Positions 18,101 through 25,428 are shown, counted from the stretch's first letter. The stretch is 64,000 bases of DNA from Chryseobacterium gleum (GCA_945881835.1 CAMCVP010000002.1:1-64000); one strand, 5' to 3'. A program made the numbers and translations. Notes: a model not told the origin generated them from the sequence alone.

Positions 18101-18776
18101 GGAAATTACTTAACATGACATTGTATGCTTGCCAAGCTCCTTTAATTATTACATGTGCACCGGCAGCACCTCCAGCACCGCAATCGTTACCTGCTGCACC
18201 TGTTGCGCAAAAAAAGACATTTATTTCATTCGAAGTATTAACACCATGAGTATTTAATAAACTTGGCAATTCGTAATTGCATGCATTATAAAGACCATTA
18301 TCTTCATGAAAATACACACCCATTAGATTTAATCGAAAGTTATAAGGTAAAACAGAGGTAGCGTTATTTGGAGGCAGATTCATTTGTTGATTGTTGTTCA
18401 GCTGAACGTTATTCATCATGTTAACCAACCCTTCTGCCCACTGTTGACCATTCAACGAATTGTCATTGTCAATGCCGTCCCATGTCTCGGTAAAATTATT
18501 TGGGTTGAACATATCCTCTTTTAACATGAAGTGAAAGTTCACTTTTACATAGAGAATGGGTGAATAAGAATCTGGCTTATAGTTCAAGTAATTCTGACAA
18601 TCCGAAATGCCAAGACCACCACCGCCGCCGCCCATCATTAATATCTGCGGTTCATTTGGGGTGCCACAGAATTGCGCCGAAGCAATGTTGATATAGGAAA
18701 AGAATATTGTAATTACTAAGATTAACGTTTTCGTTTTTAAGTCGAAAATGATGTTGTCTGGCATTTTTTTATTCAT
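15144..18776 (-). CDS. Giant secreted metallopeptidase with beta-helix and T9SS sorting domain
   Basis: 1210 residues. After a signal-like N-terminus, an M43-like zincin domain (about residues 50-330) carries HEIGHCLSLGH (residues 243-253) and a Met-turn candidate NLMDYNCG. A right-handed beta-helix follows (about 350-800; VIIEPQSTVRITCTVY, PGGKLILDGGTITH, many N-rich turns), then a helical stretch with ALIDASPSVSDELL and a C-terminal sorting domain (VFPNPANNYIKLSS ... GFYIAELSVNG). The beta-helix and helical stretch are homologous to those in the 1715- and 1730-aa proteins, whose heads are propellers. It is probably exported to the surface by T9SS. First gene of the operon with 13556-15133. 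Confidence 0.85.
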   Translation of the reverse strand: MNKKMPDNIIFDLKTKTLILVITIFFSYINIASAQFCGTPNEPQILMMGGGGGGLGISDCQNYLNYKPDSYSPILYVKVNFHFMLKEDMFNPNNFTETWDGIDNDNSLNGQQWAEGLVNMMNNVQLNNNQQMNLPPNNATSVLPYNFRLNLMGVYFHEDNGLYNACNYELPSLLNTHGVNTSNEINVFFCATGAAGNDCGAGGAAGAHVIIKGAWQAYNVMLSNFPNTALADSYWSNGRLLLHEIGHCLSLGHTINSNIGGSPYCGDTNDLCTDTPSYTELVNIYNIQNPCCYSNWPTTCDPAVGCTNNLMDYNCGYALTPEQLGRIFKTLLNNKINYVYEDYCTYNPNLTTTVASGQNLLWNQVRIFKGDVIIEPQSTVRITCTVYMPEGAKFIVKPGGKLILDGGTITHRCSGLWQGIEVWGNHNLNQSAEANQGVVEIINNGTIEWAKIGINTIRVLPDGSYDWSKTGGMIFCRDANFINNSKSVSFMAYHNFNSTGQIANRSSFRNTHFEITDVSRFKNQSHECFISMWDVNGVKIYGCDFKNSAPGISLTQRGNGLFTIWSTYKVGDYCNSNIPYGVDCPTNEIVRSRFENLNYAIRSAGLMKSFLLSVEHAQFFNNKGGVFLSGFGQSQIIRNDFDWNEIVELDQEQTFGVYLQECNGYEVEENFFDAHDGEETYGIAVNNSGEYATLIYRNIFHRCKAASMVYGLNRILEGNEDDHPGLEWSCNIYGEEGDDSNMNYYGIGLWNNASHSSYQGVLTEIGAAGNLFYPDCAPMSAGYSSERELKLMEQETPSYYDYIHNNNEQAEPLCRTFGVGLLNTNQNPLNFGLQTCIKSISTEKLPIYHQNLVSFNNEIYNQLKLTYDGYANNGSGSQLKNLINNPNTTSVEVRNALIDASPSVSDELLIAALNRTPQLDGWHMAEGLLANSPLKEAVMAELENSSYLDFYKALVSNNQPNGFSPRTLMAMDATHYKSEQDNAKSDLIRCFSGDFENDKPWLELIEQLNEFSYCIDPWEKAAVFLEKGDYASTNTTLNETSKDPARCELLKIALDIQQNGLVANGLSPSQHSNLISISTNSSNLLSATATLMLEYWGGPIYQEFLALPEGGQTKAKSMTNNLDAPQVSLISVFPNPANNYIKLSSSLPKDAKNVSIAIFNSEGKIIESRNLNDGFKYIELKTNNWPSGFYIAELSVNGIKLGTSTIAIFH

Positions 18777-18893
18777 GACTAGATTATTTTGATTCGGTTT
18801 TTTCTCTGATTTTTTTAGTAGAAAGCGAGTACTATTTTAGAGTTATCTACTTCAAACTCATATTAGCAAAATTGTTTTGGATAATCAATTTGT

Positions 18894-19010
18894 ACAATAC
18901 GCACTTCCTCGTACTTTTCGAATGATCTGTTCAAAGAAAAAGTGCCAAAGAACTTTAAAAATCGAGTGTAGTAAAAAGAAAAATCTGAACTTGAATACTG
19001 AACTTTACCG
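18894..19010 (+). repeat. 117-bp repeat, copy A, with dyad TACGC-N6-TCGTA
   Basis: Similar over its whole length to 34997-35114 (from ACAATACGCACTTCCTCGTA through CTGAACTTGAA to ACCG), roughly 90% identical by eye. It contains the dyad TACGCACTTCCTCGTA at 18898-18913, 122 bp upstream of the metallopeptidase start at 18776 (minus strand). The repeat ends exactly where a tRNA 3' fragment begins. Confidence 0.8.
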
Positions 19011-19011
19011 A

Positions 19012-19098
19012 GGGTTCGAATCCCGCCCCTTCCGCAAATTTGTTAGCAGATGAATTTTATTGGCGGGAACAGCGAAGCTAATCCCTCTCTCTCCGCTG
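19012..19098 (+). repeat. Two tRNA 3'-end fragments; direct repeat copy 2 (att-like)
   Basis: GGTTCGAATCCCG at 19013-19025 with CCCCTTCCGC to 19035 is one tRNA T-loop/acceptor tail without its 5' part. A second tail, AATCCCTCTCTCTCCGCTG at 19080-19098, is identical to 8425-8443. Two stacked tRNA tails suggest repeated integration events. No integrase gene is present in the window between the two 19-bp copies. Confidence 0.55.
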
Positions 19099-19103
19099 GA
19101 ATT

Positions 19104-19135
19104 AAGACCAACAAGTAAGACAGTTGGTCTTTTTT
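19104..19135 (+). terminator. Intrinsic terminator behind the tRNA tails
   Basis: AAGACCAAC (19104-19112) pairs with GTTGGTCTT (19123-19131), followed by a T run. It is a strong hairpin that likely ended the original tRNA transcript. Confidence 0.8.
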
Positions 19136-19359
19136 ATTGTCTTAGACTGTTATCAATATCAGCAGGTTTATCGGTAAGTGAACGCCCCCTCTTCCAGATG
19201 GCATAAAGGCGCATAACAGAAACAGAAATTATTTTCTATCGTTTCTAACTTTGACTGCTTGAAGTAAGCTTCATGTGCAGATTCAAACTTAAAAGACCAT
19301 TGCTCAATAAAAGAAAAACACAAAGGAAAGAGGTGAAAATAAACCTATAAGTTGATTTT

Positions 19360-19869
19360 ATGAATATAGTTCCTATCTTTGCAGACCAATTATTCGCTTT
19401 TCATTACGATGGAGAAGTGGATAATGAGTATGACAGATTAATGGAATTATGGACGGACGTTGCCGCTTTAAAAGCTTATGCTGATGAAAACAAAATTACC
19501 GATGTCATAAAATTTGTCGGCGAGATATTGGAGAATGCAGAGCAAATTCAAGACTTTTTGGGGGATATCAATCAGAGTAAAGAACCGTTTGGAATTTATT
19601 TTGAACCTTTACAAAACTCGGAGAGAACTAAAATACTGGCTTTTCAAAAGGGGAAAATTAAGAGAAACAGATTGCGCTACTATGCAATTAAGATAGATGA
19701 CAATTGTTTTGCAATAACCGGAGGTGCCATAAAGATGAGTCAAACAATGCAAGAACATCCCGACACAGCTTACGAGTTAACGAAATTGGGAAATGCAAGA
19801 GCTTATTTAAATGCAAACGGTGTATTAAATGAAGATTCTTTTTTTGAACTATTAATTGAACTACAATGA
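19360..19869 (+). CDS. Putative toxin of a toxin-antitoxin-chaperone-like operon
   Basis: 169 residues. The C-terminal half (KILAFQKGKIKRNRLRYYAI, then CFAITGGAIKMSQTMQEHP and a TAYELTKLGNARAYL helix) resembles RelE/HigB-like toxins of Bacteroidota, where basic residues on the strand contact RNA. The acidic N-terminal ~90 residues are extra. The antitoxin-like gene overlaps the stop by 4 bp, and a SecB-like gene overlaps in turn. Toxin activity is inferred from order and similarity. Confidence 0.65.
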   Translation: MNIVPIFADQLFAFHYDGEVDNEYDRLMELWTDVAALKAYADENKITDVIKFVGEILENAEQIQDFLGDINQSKEPFGIYFEPLQNSERTKILAFQKGKIKRNRLRYYAIKIDDNCFAITGGAIKMSQTMQEHPDTAYELTKLGNARAYLNANGVLNEDSFFELLIELQ

Positions 19870-20330
19870 CGAACAAAGAAAAATTCTTAGCGCTCGTTTC
19901 TGAGAAAGATTCAGGAACTTTGGAGCGCAATAGAGATCGAATCCGAAACCGATCAATGTTGCGCGAGTCGCAGCAAATTGCACTGAAAGTGTTAATGAAA
20001 TTGGACGAATTGGGCTGGTCGCAAAAGGACCTTGCCAAATCAATGGCAGTTACGCCGCAACAAATTACCAAAATTGTAAGTGGGAAAGAGAACTTAACTA
20101 TTGAAACCCAGATTAAATTACAGAACATCTTGGATATTCCGGTATTGGCAAGTTATTACGAAAACAAAATGACTGAAAAGAATCAATGGGTTTTTACCAT
20201 TGAAAAAAGTGTTGAGAAAATAGAGCCTCAAGTATTGGAGAACAGTAATAATTTCCAAGCAACAAAAGTCTTGAAACTTGTAAGAGCCGATTATTCACTT
20301 GAAAATTATCAAGCAGAAGCAATACAATGA
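19866..20330 (+). CDS. XRE-type helix-turn-helix antitoxin
   Basis: 154 residues. An XRE helix-turn-helix occupies about residues 45-100 (KLDELGWSQKDLAKSMAVTP, QQITKIVSGKENLTIET). The C-terminal ~50 residues after NQWVFTIEKSVEK are not part of the domain and could be the extension that a dedicated chaperone recognises, as in HigA antitoxins of TAC systems. Both ends overlap neighbours by 4 bp. HigA-like proteins bind the toxin and repress the operon. Confidence 0.8.
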   Translation: MTNKEKFLALVSEKDSGTLERNRDRIRNRSMLRESQQIALKVLMKLDELGWSQKDLAKSMAVTPQQITKIVSGKENLTIETQIKLQNILDIPVLASYYENKMTEKNQWVFTIEKSVEKIEPQVLENSNNFQATKVLKLVRADYSLENYQAEAIQ

Positions 20331-20767
20331 AAAAACAAAACACAAAAGTTGGTTTTACACTCAAAGGAATTAAAACCGAGCAGTTTGCCATTTTTGAGGA
20401 GAATTATGTTTCAAAGAAGGAAACTGGTTTAGGTTCTGAATTGCAATTCAAACTAGACCAAACGAACAAACTCATTGCTGTTTTTCTTGGCTTTGAATTT
20501 ATGCAAGGAAAGAAAATATTTCTCAAAATTCAAGTCAGTTGTCATTTCAAGATAGACGAAGCTTCTTGGAATACATTTATTAAAAAGAAGAGTGTAACAA
20601 TCCCCAAAGCGTTTTTGGCTCACTTGGCAATGCTAACGACAGGCACATCGAGAGGAGTATTGTTTGCAAAAACCGAATCAACGCAATTTTCAAAATTTAT
20701 CGTTCCTGCATTGAATGTGACTGAAATGATAAAGGAAGATGCTTCGTTTGTTCTTATAGAGGAATGA
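20327..20767 (+). CDS. SecB-like small protein, putative chaperone of the toxin-antitoxin operon
   Basis: 146 residues. The central beta segment (FLGFEFMQGKKIFLKIQVSC) and the end (TIPKAFLAHLAMLTTGTSRG, then FIVPALNVTEMIKED) resemble SecB and SecB-like TAC chaperones: a strand-rich core, a helix with LA-L--GTxRGxL and a short proline strand near the C-terminus. If right, it would stabilise the XRE antitoxin. The 4-bp overlaps across three genes support one co-regulated unit. The SecB assignment rests on pattern, not alignment. The 237-bp repeat begins within this gene's stop codon. Confidence 0.55.
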   Translation: MKKQNTKVGFTLKGIKTEQFAIFEENYVSKKETGLGSELQFKLDQTNKLIAVFLGFEFMQGKKIFLKIQVSCHFKIDEASWNTFIKKKSVTIPKAFLAHLAMLTTGTSRGVLFAKTESTQFSKFIVPALNVTEMIKEDASFVLIEE

Positions 20768-21002
20768 AGTCTTTCCGCCAACTCGCTCAGCCACTCTCAT
20801 TGCAACGCGCAATAATCTACTACGTATAAATACGTATTTACTGTTGGAAAATCAATTGAATGAATTTCTAATCTCCATACCTACAACCTTTGTTGTGCTT
20901 GAATAGCAAGTCGGTTTGAACAATTCAATTGAAGCATTCCACCGCTCACCGGCACTTGTGTAGGGTCTCATAAATTTCTGAATAAGGATTATCTTGGGTA
21001 TT
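20766..21002 (+). repeat. 237-bp intergenic repeat, copy 2
   Basis: Second copy of 10239-10475, same orientation and length. It starts inside the stop codon of the SecB-like gene and ends about 120 bp before the Ntn-hydrolase gene. The dyad TACGTATAAATACGTA is at 20821-20836. Confidence 0.85.
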
Positions 21003-21122
21003 CGTTTTATTATTTTCTGATTAAGACAAAAGTTTTTGTGCCAAAGCTTCTATTTCTTAAGATCGATAAGAATTTGCGTCTAATTAGTCAGCAATGAATT
21101 GGAGCGAATAAAAAACAAAATG

Positions 21123-21827
21123 ATGTCAGTAATTATCGCAGTTTACACACCTACAGGAATCGTAATTTCCGGTGATAGTAGGACGACAGGAGCATTGAAT
21201 GGGACTATTCCTAATCCACAAAACCCTCAACAACAAATTAATGTTCAGACAATGATAACAATGTCTGATGCAACTTTGAAAGTTTTTAAACTCTTTGATA
21301 AATATGGAGTGGGCACTTTTGGAGATGCGCAAATTGATAACTTGCCAATCGCTCATTATATAGAACAATTTGAAATAAATAATCTAGCAAGCCCACCTCA
21401 AACAACTAATGACTTTGTAACCGAGTTATTAAATTATTTCAGGAAATTTAGTCCAATACCACAAACAGGTTTTATTGTTGCTGGGTATGACGAAAATGAA
21501 CCATTTGTATTCGGAGTTGATATCCTAAATAATGCAATACAAAGGTCTAATTTTATTCAAACCCAGGCTAGATTGGATTATGGAATAGTGCGTGGTGGGG
21601 ACACTGACGTAATAGACAGACTTCTATACAACCCTCAAAGATTGCCAATTTTTCAAGCAATGAATTTACAAGACGGGATTGATTTTTCAAGACATTTAAT
21701 TAGAACAACAATCGACCAAATGAGATTTGAACCAGCTGTACCAACTGTTGGTGGTGAAATAGACACTCTTATTGTTACAAATGAAAAAATCGAATTCTTG
21801 TATAAGAAAAAGTTAACATGCAGATAA
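21123..21827 (+). CDS. Proteasome/HslV-like Ntn hydrolase
   Basis: About 234 residues. The N-terminus MSVIIAVYTPTGIVISGDSR parallels HslV and proteasome beta subunits, where the residue after Met is the catalytic nucleophile and GxDxR/Q follows ~15 residues later. Starting at ATG 21123 leaves Ser at position 1 after Met removal. ATG 21120 and TTG 21099 are alternative starts but would bury it. Later blocks (YGVGTFGDAQID, FIVAGYDENEPFVFGVD, YGIVRGGDTDVIDRLL) fit the fold's sheets. No HslU/Clp ATPase is adjacent. Such lone proteasome-like enzymes occur in accessory regions; substrate unknown. It follows the 237-bp repeat and precedes a coiled-coil membrane protein. Confidence 0.65.
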   Translation: MSVIIAVYTPTGIVISGDSRTTGALNGTIPNPQNPQQQINVQTMITMSDATLKVFKLFDKYGVGTFGDAQIDNLPIAHYIEQFEINNLASPPQTTNDFVTELLNYFRKFSPIPQTGFIVAGYDENEPFVFGVDILNNAIQRSNFIQTQARLDYGIVRGGDTDVIDRLLYNPQRLPIFQAMNLQDGIDFSRHLIRTTIDQMRFEPAVPTVGGEIDTLIVTNEKIEFLYKKKLTCR

Positions 21828-21967
21828 AAAATACGGGCACTAAATACGTGGTTTTCTATAGGCTTTTGCTTCTATATAACTTCAATACGGGTTAACAATT
21901 TTGCACTCCGAACCCCGACCTAAACAAAAAGAGACAATGCGACACGAACAATAATAAAAAAGACAAC

Positions 21968-22984
21968 ATGGCAACAATAGAACAACAAAATCAACTCGTA
22001 GAGCAGGTAAAGAACAAACTTCAACAGTGTTTATCCATACCAGTTGAACAACTTACAAGAGAGCCTCAACTTGGACAACAGTTAAGCTTTAAAGATGCAG
22101 AAGAGTTGTTTGTCAAAATTATTGGACTGTTCAAAAGAGTTGATGGAATTGAGCTTTTAGATGTCCCTTACAACATTATAAATGGTTTTAACGGCCAACT
22201 TGATCATGCAATAAGTGTCTTTGATCAAGTAAAATCTTTTAATCCCGCAATAAACAACCCCTTGGATCAGCGGAACAGCTTAATTGCACAACTTGAAAAC
22301 CAGTATGAATCATATTACTCTACTGCAATTCCAATATTGACAACAGGTTTATTAAACTCAAATGACCTTTCAATAGAACGAACAAAACTTAATGCGGCAT
22401 TAGCGGAATTGGAGTTAGAAAAAGATAGAACCAAGAGAGAATCAGAGAAATATTTATCAGAGATAAAAGATATTCTTGAAAATGCTAGACAAGCTGCTGT
22501 GGAAGTGGGTGTAGCCCAACACAACATGATTTTTAGAGATGAGGCAAATGAACACAAGAAACTTTCTGAAAATTGGCTCAGATGGACTATTCGGGTTCTA
22601 GTTGCTATATCATTAGTCGGAATAGGGTTGCTCTTCATTAAACCTTCTGAAGAAGGGACTCACTTTCTGATTCATTTTACAATAACCAAAATAGTTATAT
22701 TGACTGTTATGTTTTATGCGCTTGCAATCTGCACAAGAAATTACAAAGCTCACAAACACAATTCAATATTGAATAGGCATAGACAGAATGCACTAAATAC
22801 TTTTGAAACATTTTCAAAAGCTGCAGGAACAGACACACAAACAAAGAACGCTGTATTACTTGAGGCCACCCATACAATTTTTTCAAATCAGCAAACAGGT
22901 TATTTGAACCATGACGGAGAAAGTGACTCGCCAAATAGGATCATTGAAATTATTAAAAGCTCAACAGCAAAAGCACAAGAATAA
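21968..22984 (+). CDS. Coiled-coil protein with two membrane helices, next to the Ntn hydrolase
   Basis: 338 residues. The helical N-terminal part includes a long coiled coil (about 135-185, LNAALAELELEKDRTKRESE). Two hydrophobic helices follow (about 205-225 and 235-258), then a basic linker (RNYKAHKHNSILNRHRQNAL) and a tail with a KAAGTDTQTKNAVLLEATHT stretch. The layout is shared with 4137-5327 and 12339-13334, but the FYxxL repeats are absent. No catalytic motif is seen. Its neighbour is a hydrolase, as in the 10608-13334 module. It could be a membrane-located effector or substrate of that enzyme; that is conjecture. Confidence 0.7.
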   Translation: MATIEQQNQLVEQVKNKLQQCLSIPVEQLTREPQLGQQLSFKDAEELFVKIIGLFKRVDGIELLDVPYNIINGFNGQLDHAISVFDQVKSFNPAINNPLDQRNSLIAQLENQYESYYSTAIPILTTGLLNSNDLSIERTKLNAALAELELEKDRTKRESEKYLSEIKDILENARQAAVEVGVAQHNMIFRDEANEHKKLSENWLRWTIRVLVAISLVGIGLLFIKPSEEGTHFLIHFTITKIVILTVMFYALAICTRNYKAHKHNSILNRHRQNALNTFETFSKAAGTDTQTKNAVLLEATHTIFSNQQTGYLNHDGESDSPNRIIEIIKSSTAKAQE

Positions 22985-23157
22985 AAGTTAATTTTCTCAA
23001 TACAGAGTTGGCGGCTAGCAGGATAAATTCATTGCGTAGAACTTTGCTGTTCTTTTGAAGCTCAGGCGCGCAGTTCTGCACTTTTATATCTCCCCTCCAT
23101 CCTCTACAAGCCAATAGAAATAATTAAAGCAGCAGACGTAGAAGAAACTATAATAAT

Positions 23158-23853
23158 ATGAGTAGAAAAGCCGACATCGAAGCATTATTAAAAAGAGCTG
23201 AGGCGACATTACAAAGAATTAGTAGTGAATACGAGAAGTCGATTGAAAGAAAAACAGTATCGGCAGATCTGCGTATTGACATAAAGGACTATTTTGGTAA
23301 TCTTCGCTCAGCGCTTGACTACATTGCTAAGGATATTGTTGACAAATATTGTCCGCGAGCAAATCCGAAAAACAAACTGTACTTCCCAATTCGAACAGAC
23401 CTCAACGCATTTGCTAAAGAAATGGCTCTGTCATACCCAGACTTAATTACAAATTGCAAAAGAGTTTACGACATCTTGGAAAGTATACAACCCTTTAAAT
23501 CGGAAGAGAACAAATGGTTGTCACACTTCAACAAGCTCAACAATGAAAACAAACATGACAGGCTTGTAGTGCAGAAAAGAATGGAAACACAAAGAGTTAA
23601 TGTGAATATTCATGAAGGCGGCTCAGTGAATTGGGATCCTTCTGCCGTGACTTTTGGACCGGGAGTATTCATCGGAGGAGTTCCCGTTAATCCTAATACA
23701 CAACTCCCTAATCCTTCAAACACACAAACAGTAAAAATTGAAACTTGGGTTGATTTTCAGTTTGAGGATATAAATGTTTCTGCTCTTTGGTTGACAAAAG
23801 AAAGCTTCGACCAAATCAATAGAATTTATAATGATCTAAAATCCGAAATTTAA
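23158..23853 (+). CDS. Hypothetical soluble protein with a LRSALDYI/NENKHD pattern
   Basis: 231 residues. A helical N-terminal domain has FGNLRSALDYIAKDIVDKYC (about residues 45-64) and HFNKLNNENKHDRLVVQKR near residue 125; the paired R...N...KH arrangement recalls a widespread hypothetical family with a four-helix core. The C-terminal part is beta-rich with a glycine/proline segment (GPGVFIGGVPVNPNTQLPNP). No signal peptide. I cannot assign a function; a HEPN-type nuclease was considered, but the RxxxxH motif is not evident. Confidence 0.65.
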   Translation: MSRKADIEALLKRAEATLQRISSEYEKSIERKTVSADLRIDIKDYFGNLRSALDYIAKDIVDKYCPRANPKNKLYFPIRTDLNAFAKEMALSYPDLITNCKRVYDILESIQPFKSEENKWLSHFNKLNNENKHDRLVVQKRMETQRVNVNIHEGGSVNWDPSAVTFGPGVFIGGVPVNPNTQLPNPSNTQTVKIETWVDFQFEDINVSALWLTKESFDQINRIYNDLKSEI

Positions 23854-23883
23854 TTTTAAGTATTACTAAATAACAAGCTACTT

Positions 23884-24135
23884 ATGACTGTGCACATTTT
23901 TACTTGTTCAACGCGTCAAACACGCGCAGGGCTCACACCAGACAGATCGGGTGGTAATTTACCCGCTACTTCTTGTCAAGGCGGAAATTGGAAGTTTTTC
24001 AAAACAATTGAAGTTAATCCAGAAGACCCAGGAAGAATTGGTGCTCTGCCAGGGGTTGAAATATTAGCCACCATCGGAAGAGATGGTTATGCTATTAATG
24101 ATTTTACTATAGAATTTAGGGAGTCTCAATCATAG
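23884..24135 (+). CDS. Small hypothetical protein
   Basis: 83 residues, 30 bp behind the preceding gene. The N-terminus has HIFTCSTRQTRAGLTPDRSG and the C-terminus predicts short strands (GVEILATIGRDGYAINDFTI). Two cysteines are present. No family recognised. Spacing suggests cotranscription with 23158-23853. Confidence 0.5.
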   Translation: MTVHIFTCSTRQTRAGLTPDRSGGNLPATSCQGGNWKFFKTIEVNPEDPGRIGALPGVEILATIGRDGYAINDFTIEFRESQS

Positions 24136-24332
24136 CTCTAATATAAAAACCAACGAAAAACGAGGTTTCCATCAGTTTAGGCTAGTTCTCCGGAGACAGT
24201 TTTAAGGTGGTTGGAAGTTGTTACTTCAGCTGAACATTAGTAGAAAAATGTCCGTCTTAACTCAAAACGGTAAAGCGTTAGCTAGCTCCCATCAGCACAG
24301 TAAAATAGATTAATTAAGATTGAATATGTGAA

Positions 24333-25184
24333 ATGACAACAACTGCAGAGAAAAAAAACGGAAAAAAGATTATTAAGAAAACGCAGTTACCTGTTTTTTC
24401 AGCCGGCGCTTTGCTGCCCAAACCCCAATTTCTTTCGCAGCTTAAAATAAAACGAGCAGACTTTGAAAAGACTGGATTGGTGTGGGACGATTTAGTAAAA
24501 ATTTACAATCATTATTCTTCTATTAAATCAAAATTGCAGCACTCTGCAAAAGCTATAGTTGAAATTCTGTTCTCAGAGGAAGCTCGAGAAATAGGCATTC
24601 ATTCAGTTAGGTATCGCGTTAAAGATTCTAACGGCCTCATAGAAAAAATTATTCGAAAAAAGCTACAGAATCCAAAAAGGAAAATTACACTTCAGAATTA
24701 TCGTAGTGAAATAACTGACTTAATTGGCATTCGAGCGTTGCACATTTTCAAAACAGACATTTATGGCATACACAACTTCGTAATAAACACTTTTACTTTA
24801 AAAGAAGGAGAAACTCCAGTTCATTACTACAGAGAAGGAGACGAAGAAACATTTATTACCCTTTGCAAAGGAATTGGGTATAAACAGGAAAAACATAAGA
24901 AGGGATATAGATCAATTCATTACATTATTGCCACTAGCCTGACAAAAGAGAATTATTATGCTGAAATTCAAGTACGAACGATTTTTGAAGAAGGCTGGAG
25001 CGAGATTGATCATAAAATACGGTATACGTATAAAAATTACTCAGCAACTCCTTTTGACGATTCATTAACGAGCTTGAATAGAATTGCAGGGACAGCTGAC
25101 GAAATTGGTTCCACAATAAAAAAATTAGAACAAAAGGAGCAAGAGATAATTTTGAAATCTGCTCCTAAAAAGAGAAATAAATAA
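24333..25184 (+). CDS. RelA/SpoT-type nucleotide synthetase, candidate toxSAS
   Basis: 283 residues. A synthetase domain spans about residues 90-235 with the DxxGxR motif DLIGIRAL (129-136), GYRSIHYII (191-199) and EIQVRTIFEEGWSEIDHKI (211-229). There is no HD hydrolase domain and no TGS/ACT region, so it is a small alarmone-synthetase-like enzyme. Stand-alone members in toxin-antitoxin pairs either make pyrophosphorylated nucleotides or pyrophosphorylate tRNA. An ~80-residue basic N-terminal extension (KKNGKKIIKK) is unusual. The next gene starts 1 bp after this stop, the arrangement expected of a toxSAS and its antitoxin. Confidence 0.8.
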   Translation: MTTTAEKKNGKKIIKKTQLPVFSAGALLPKPQFLSQLKIKRADFEKTGLVWDDLVKIYNHYSSIKSKLQHSAKAIVEILFSEEAREIGIHSVRYRVKDSNGLIEKIIRKKLQNPKRKITLQNYRSEITDLIGIRALHIFKTDIYGIHNFVINTFTLKEGETPVHYYREGDEETFITLCKGIGYKQEKHKKGYRSIHYIIATSLTKENYYAEIQVRTIFEEGWSEIDHKIRYTYKNYSATPFDDSLTSLNRIAGTADEIGSTIKKLEQKEQEIILKSAPKKRNK

Positions 25185-25185
25185 T

Positions 25186-25428
25186 ATGTTAGACACAGCT
25201 ATTGGTCCATTAATAAATGTTTTTGATGGTGAAACATTCCAGATGAGTGTTACCCATATCGGAATATATAATAAATTTCGATACAACACTTTCGAGACTG
25301 TCTCTGTTGCTACAAACAATTCGGGTTATAGTTTAAACCAATTAAGGAAATTTGGTTTTAGAGTAAGTTGCCACGTGCGACACAGAGACATTTATAACAG
25401 ACTTGTTGCCGATGTTTACCTAGAATAA
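25186..25428 (+). CDS. 80-aa partner of the RelA/SpoT-type synthetase, candidate antitoxin
   Basis: 80 residues beginning MLDTAIGPLINVFDGETF and ending RHRDIYNRLVADVYLE. No signal, membrane helix or DNA-binding motif. It starts one base after the synthetase stop, so the two are almost surely cotranslated. Size and position fit the small antitoxins of toxSAS pairs; no known antitoxin family is recognised, which makes this pairing worth testing. It could also be an accessory binding protein. Confidence 0.6.
   Translation: MLDTAIGPLINVFDGETFQMSVTHIGIYNKFRYNTFETVSVATNNSGYSLNQLRKFGFRVSCHVRHRDIYNRLVADVYLE

Noticed and set aside
18777-18893. Dyad directly before the metallopeptidase gene at about 18822 (TACTATTTTAGAGTTA)
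   Set aside because: It shares only the outer TAC and A with the motif; the site in the 117-bp repeat at 18898 is the better match.
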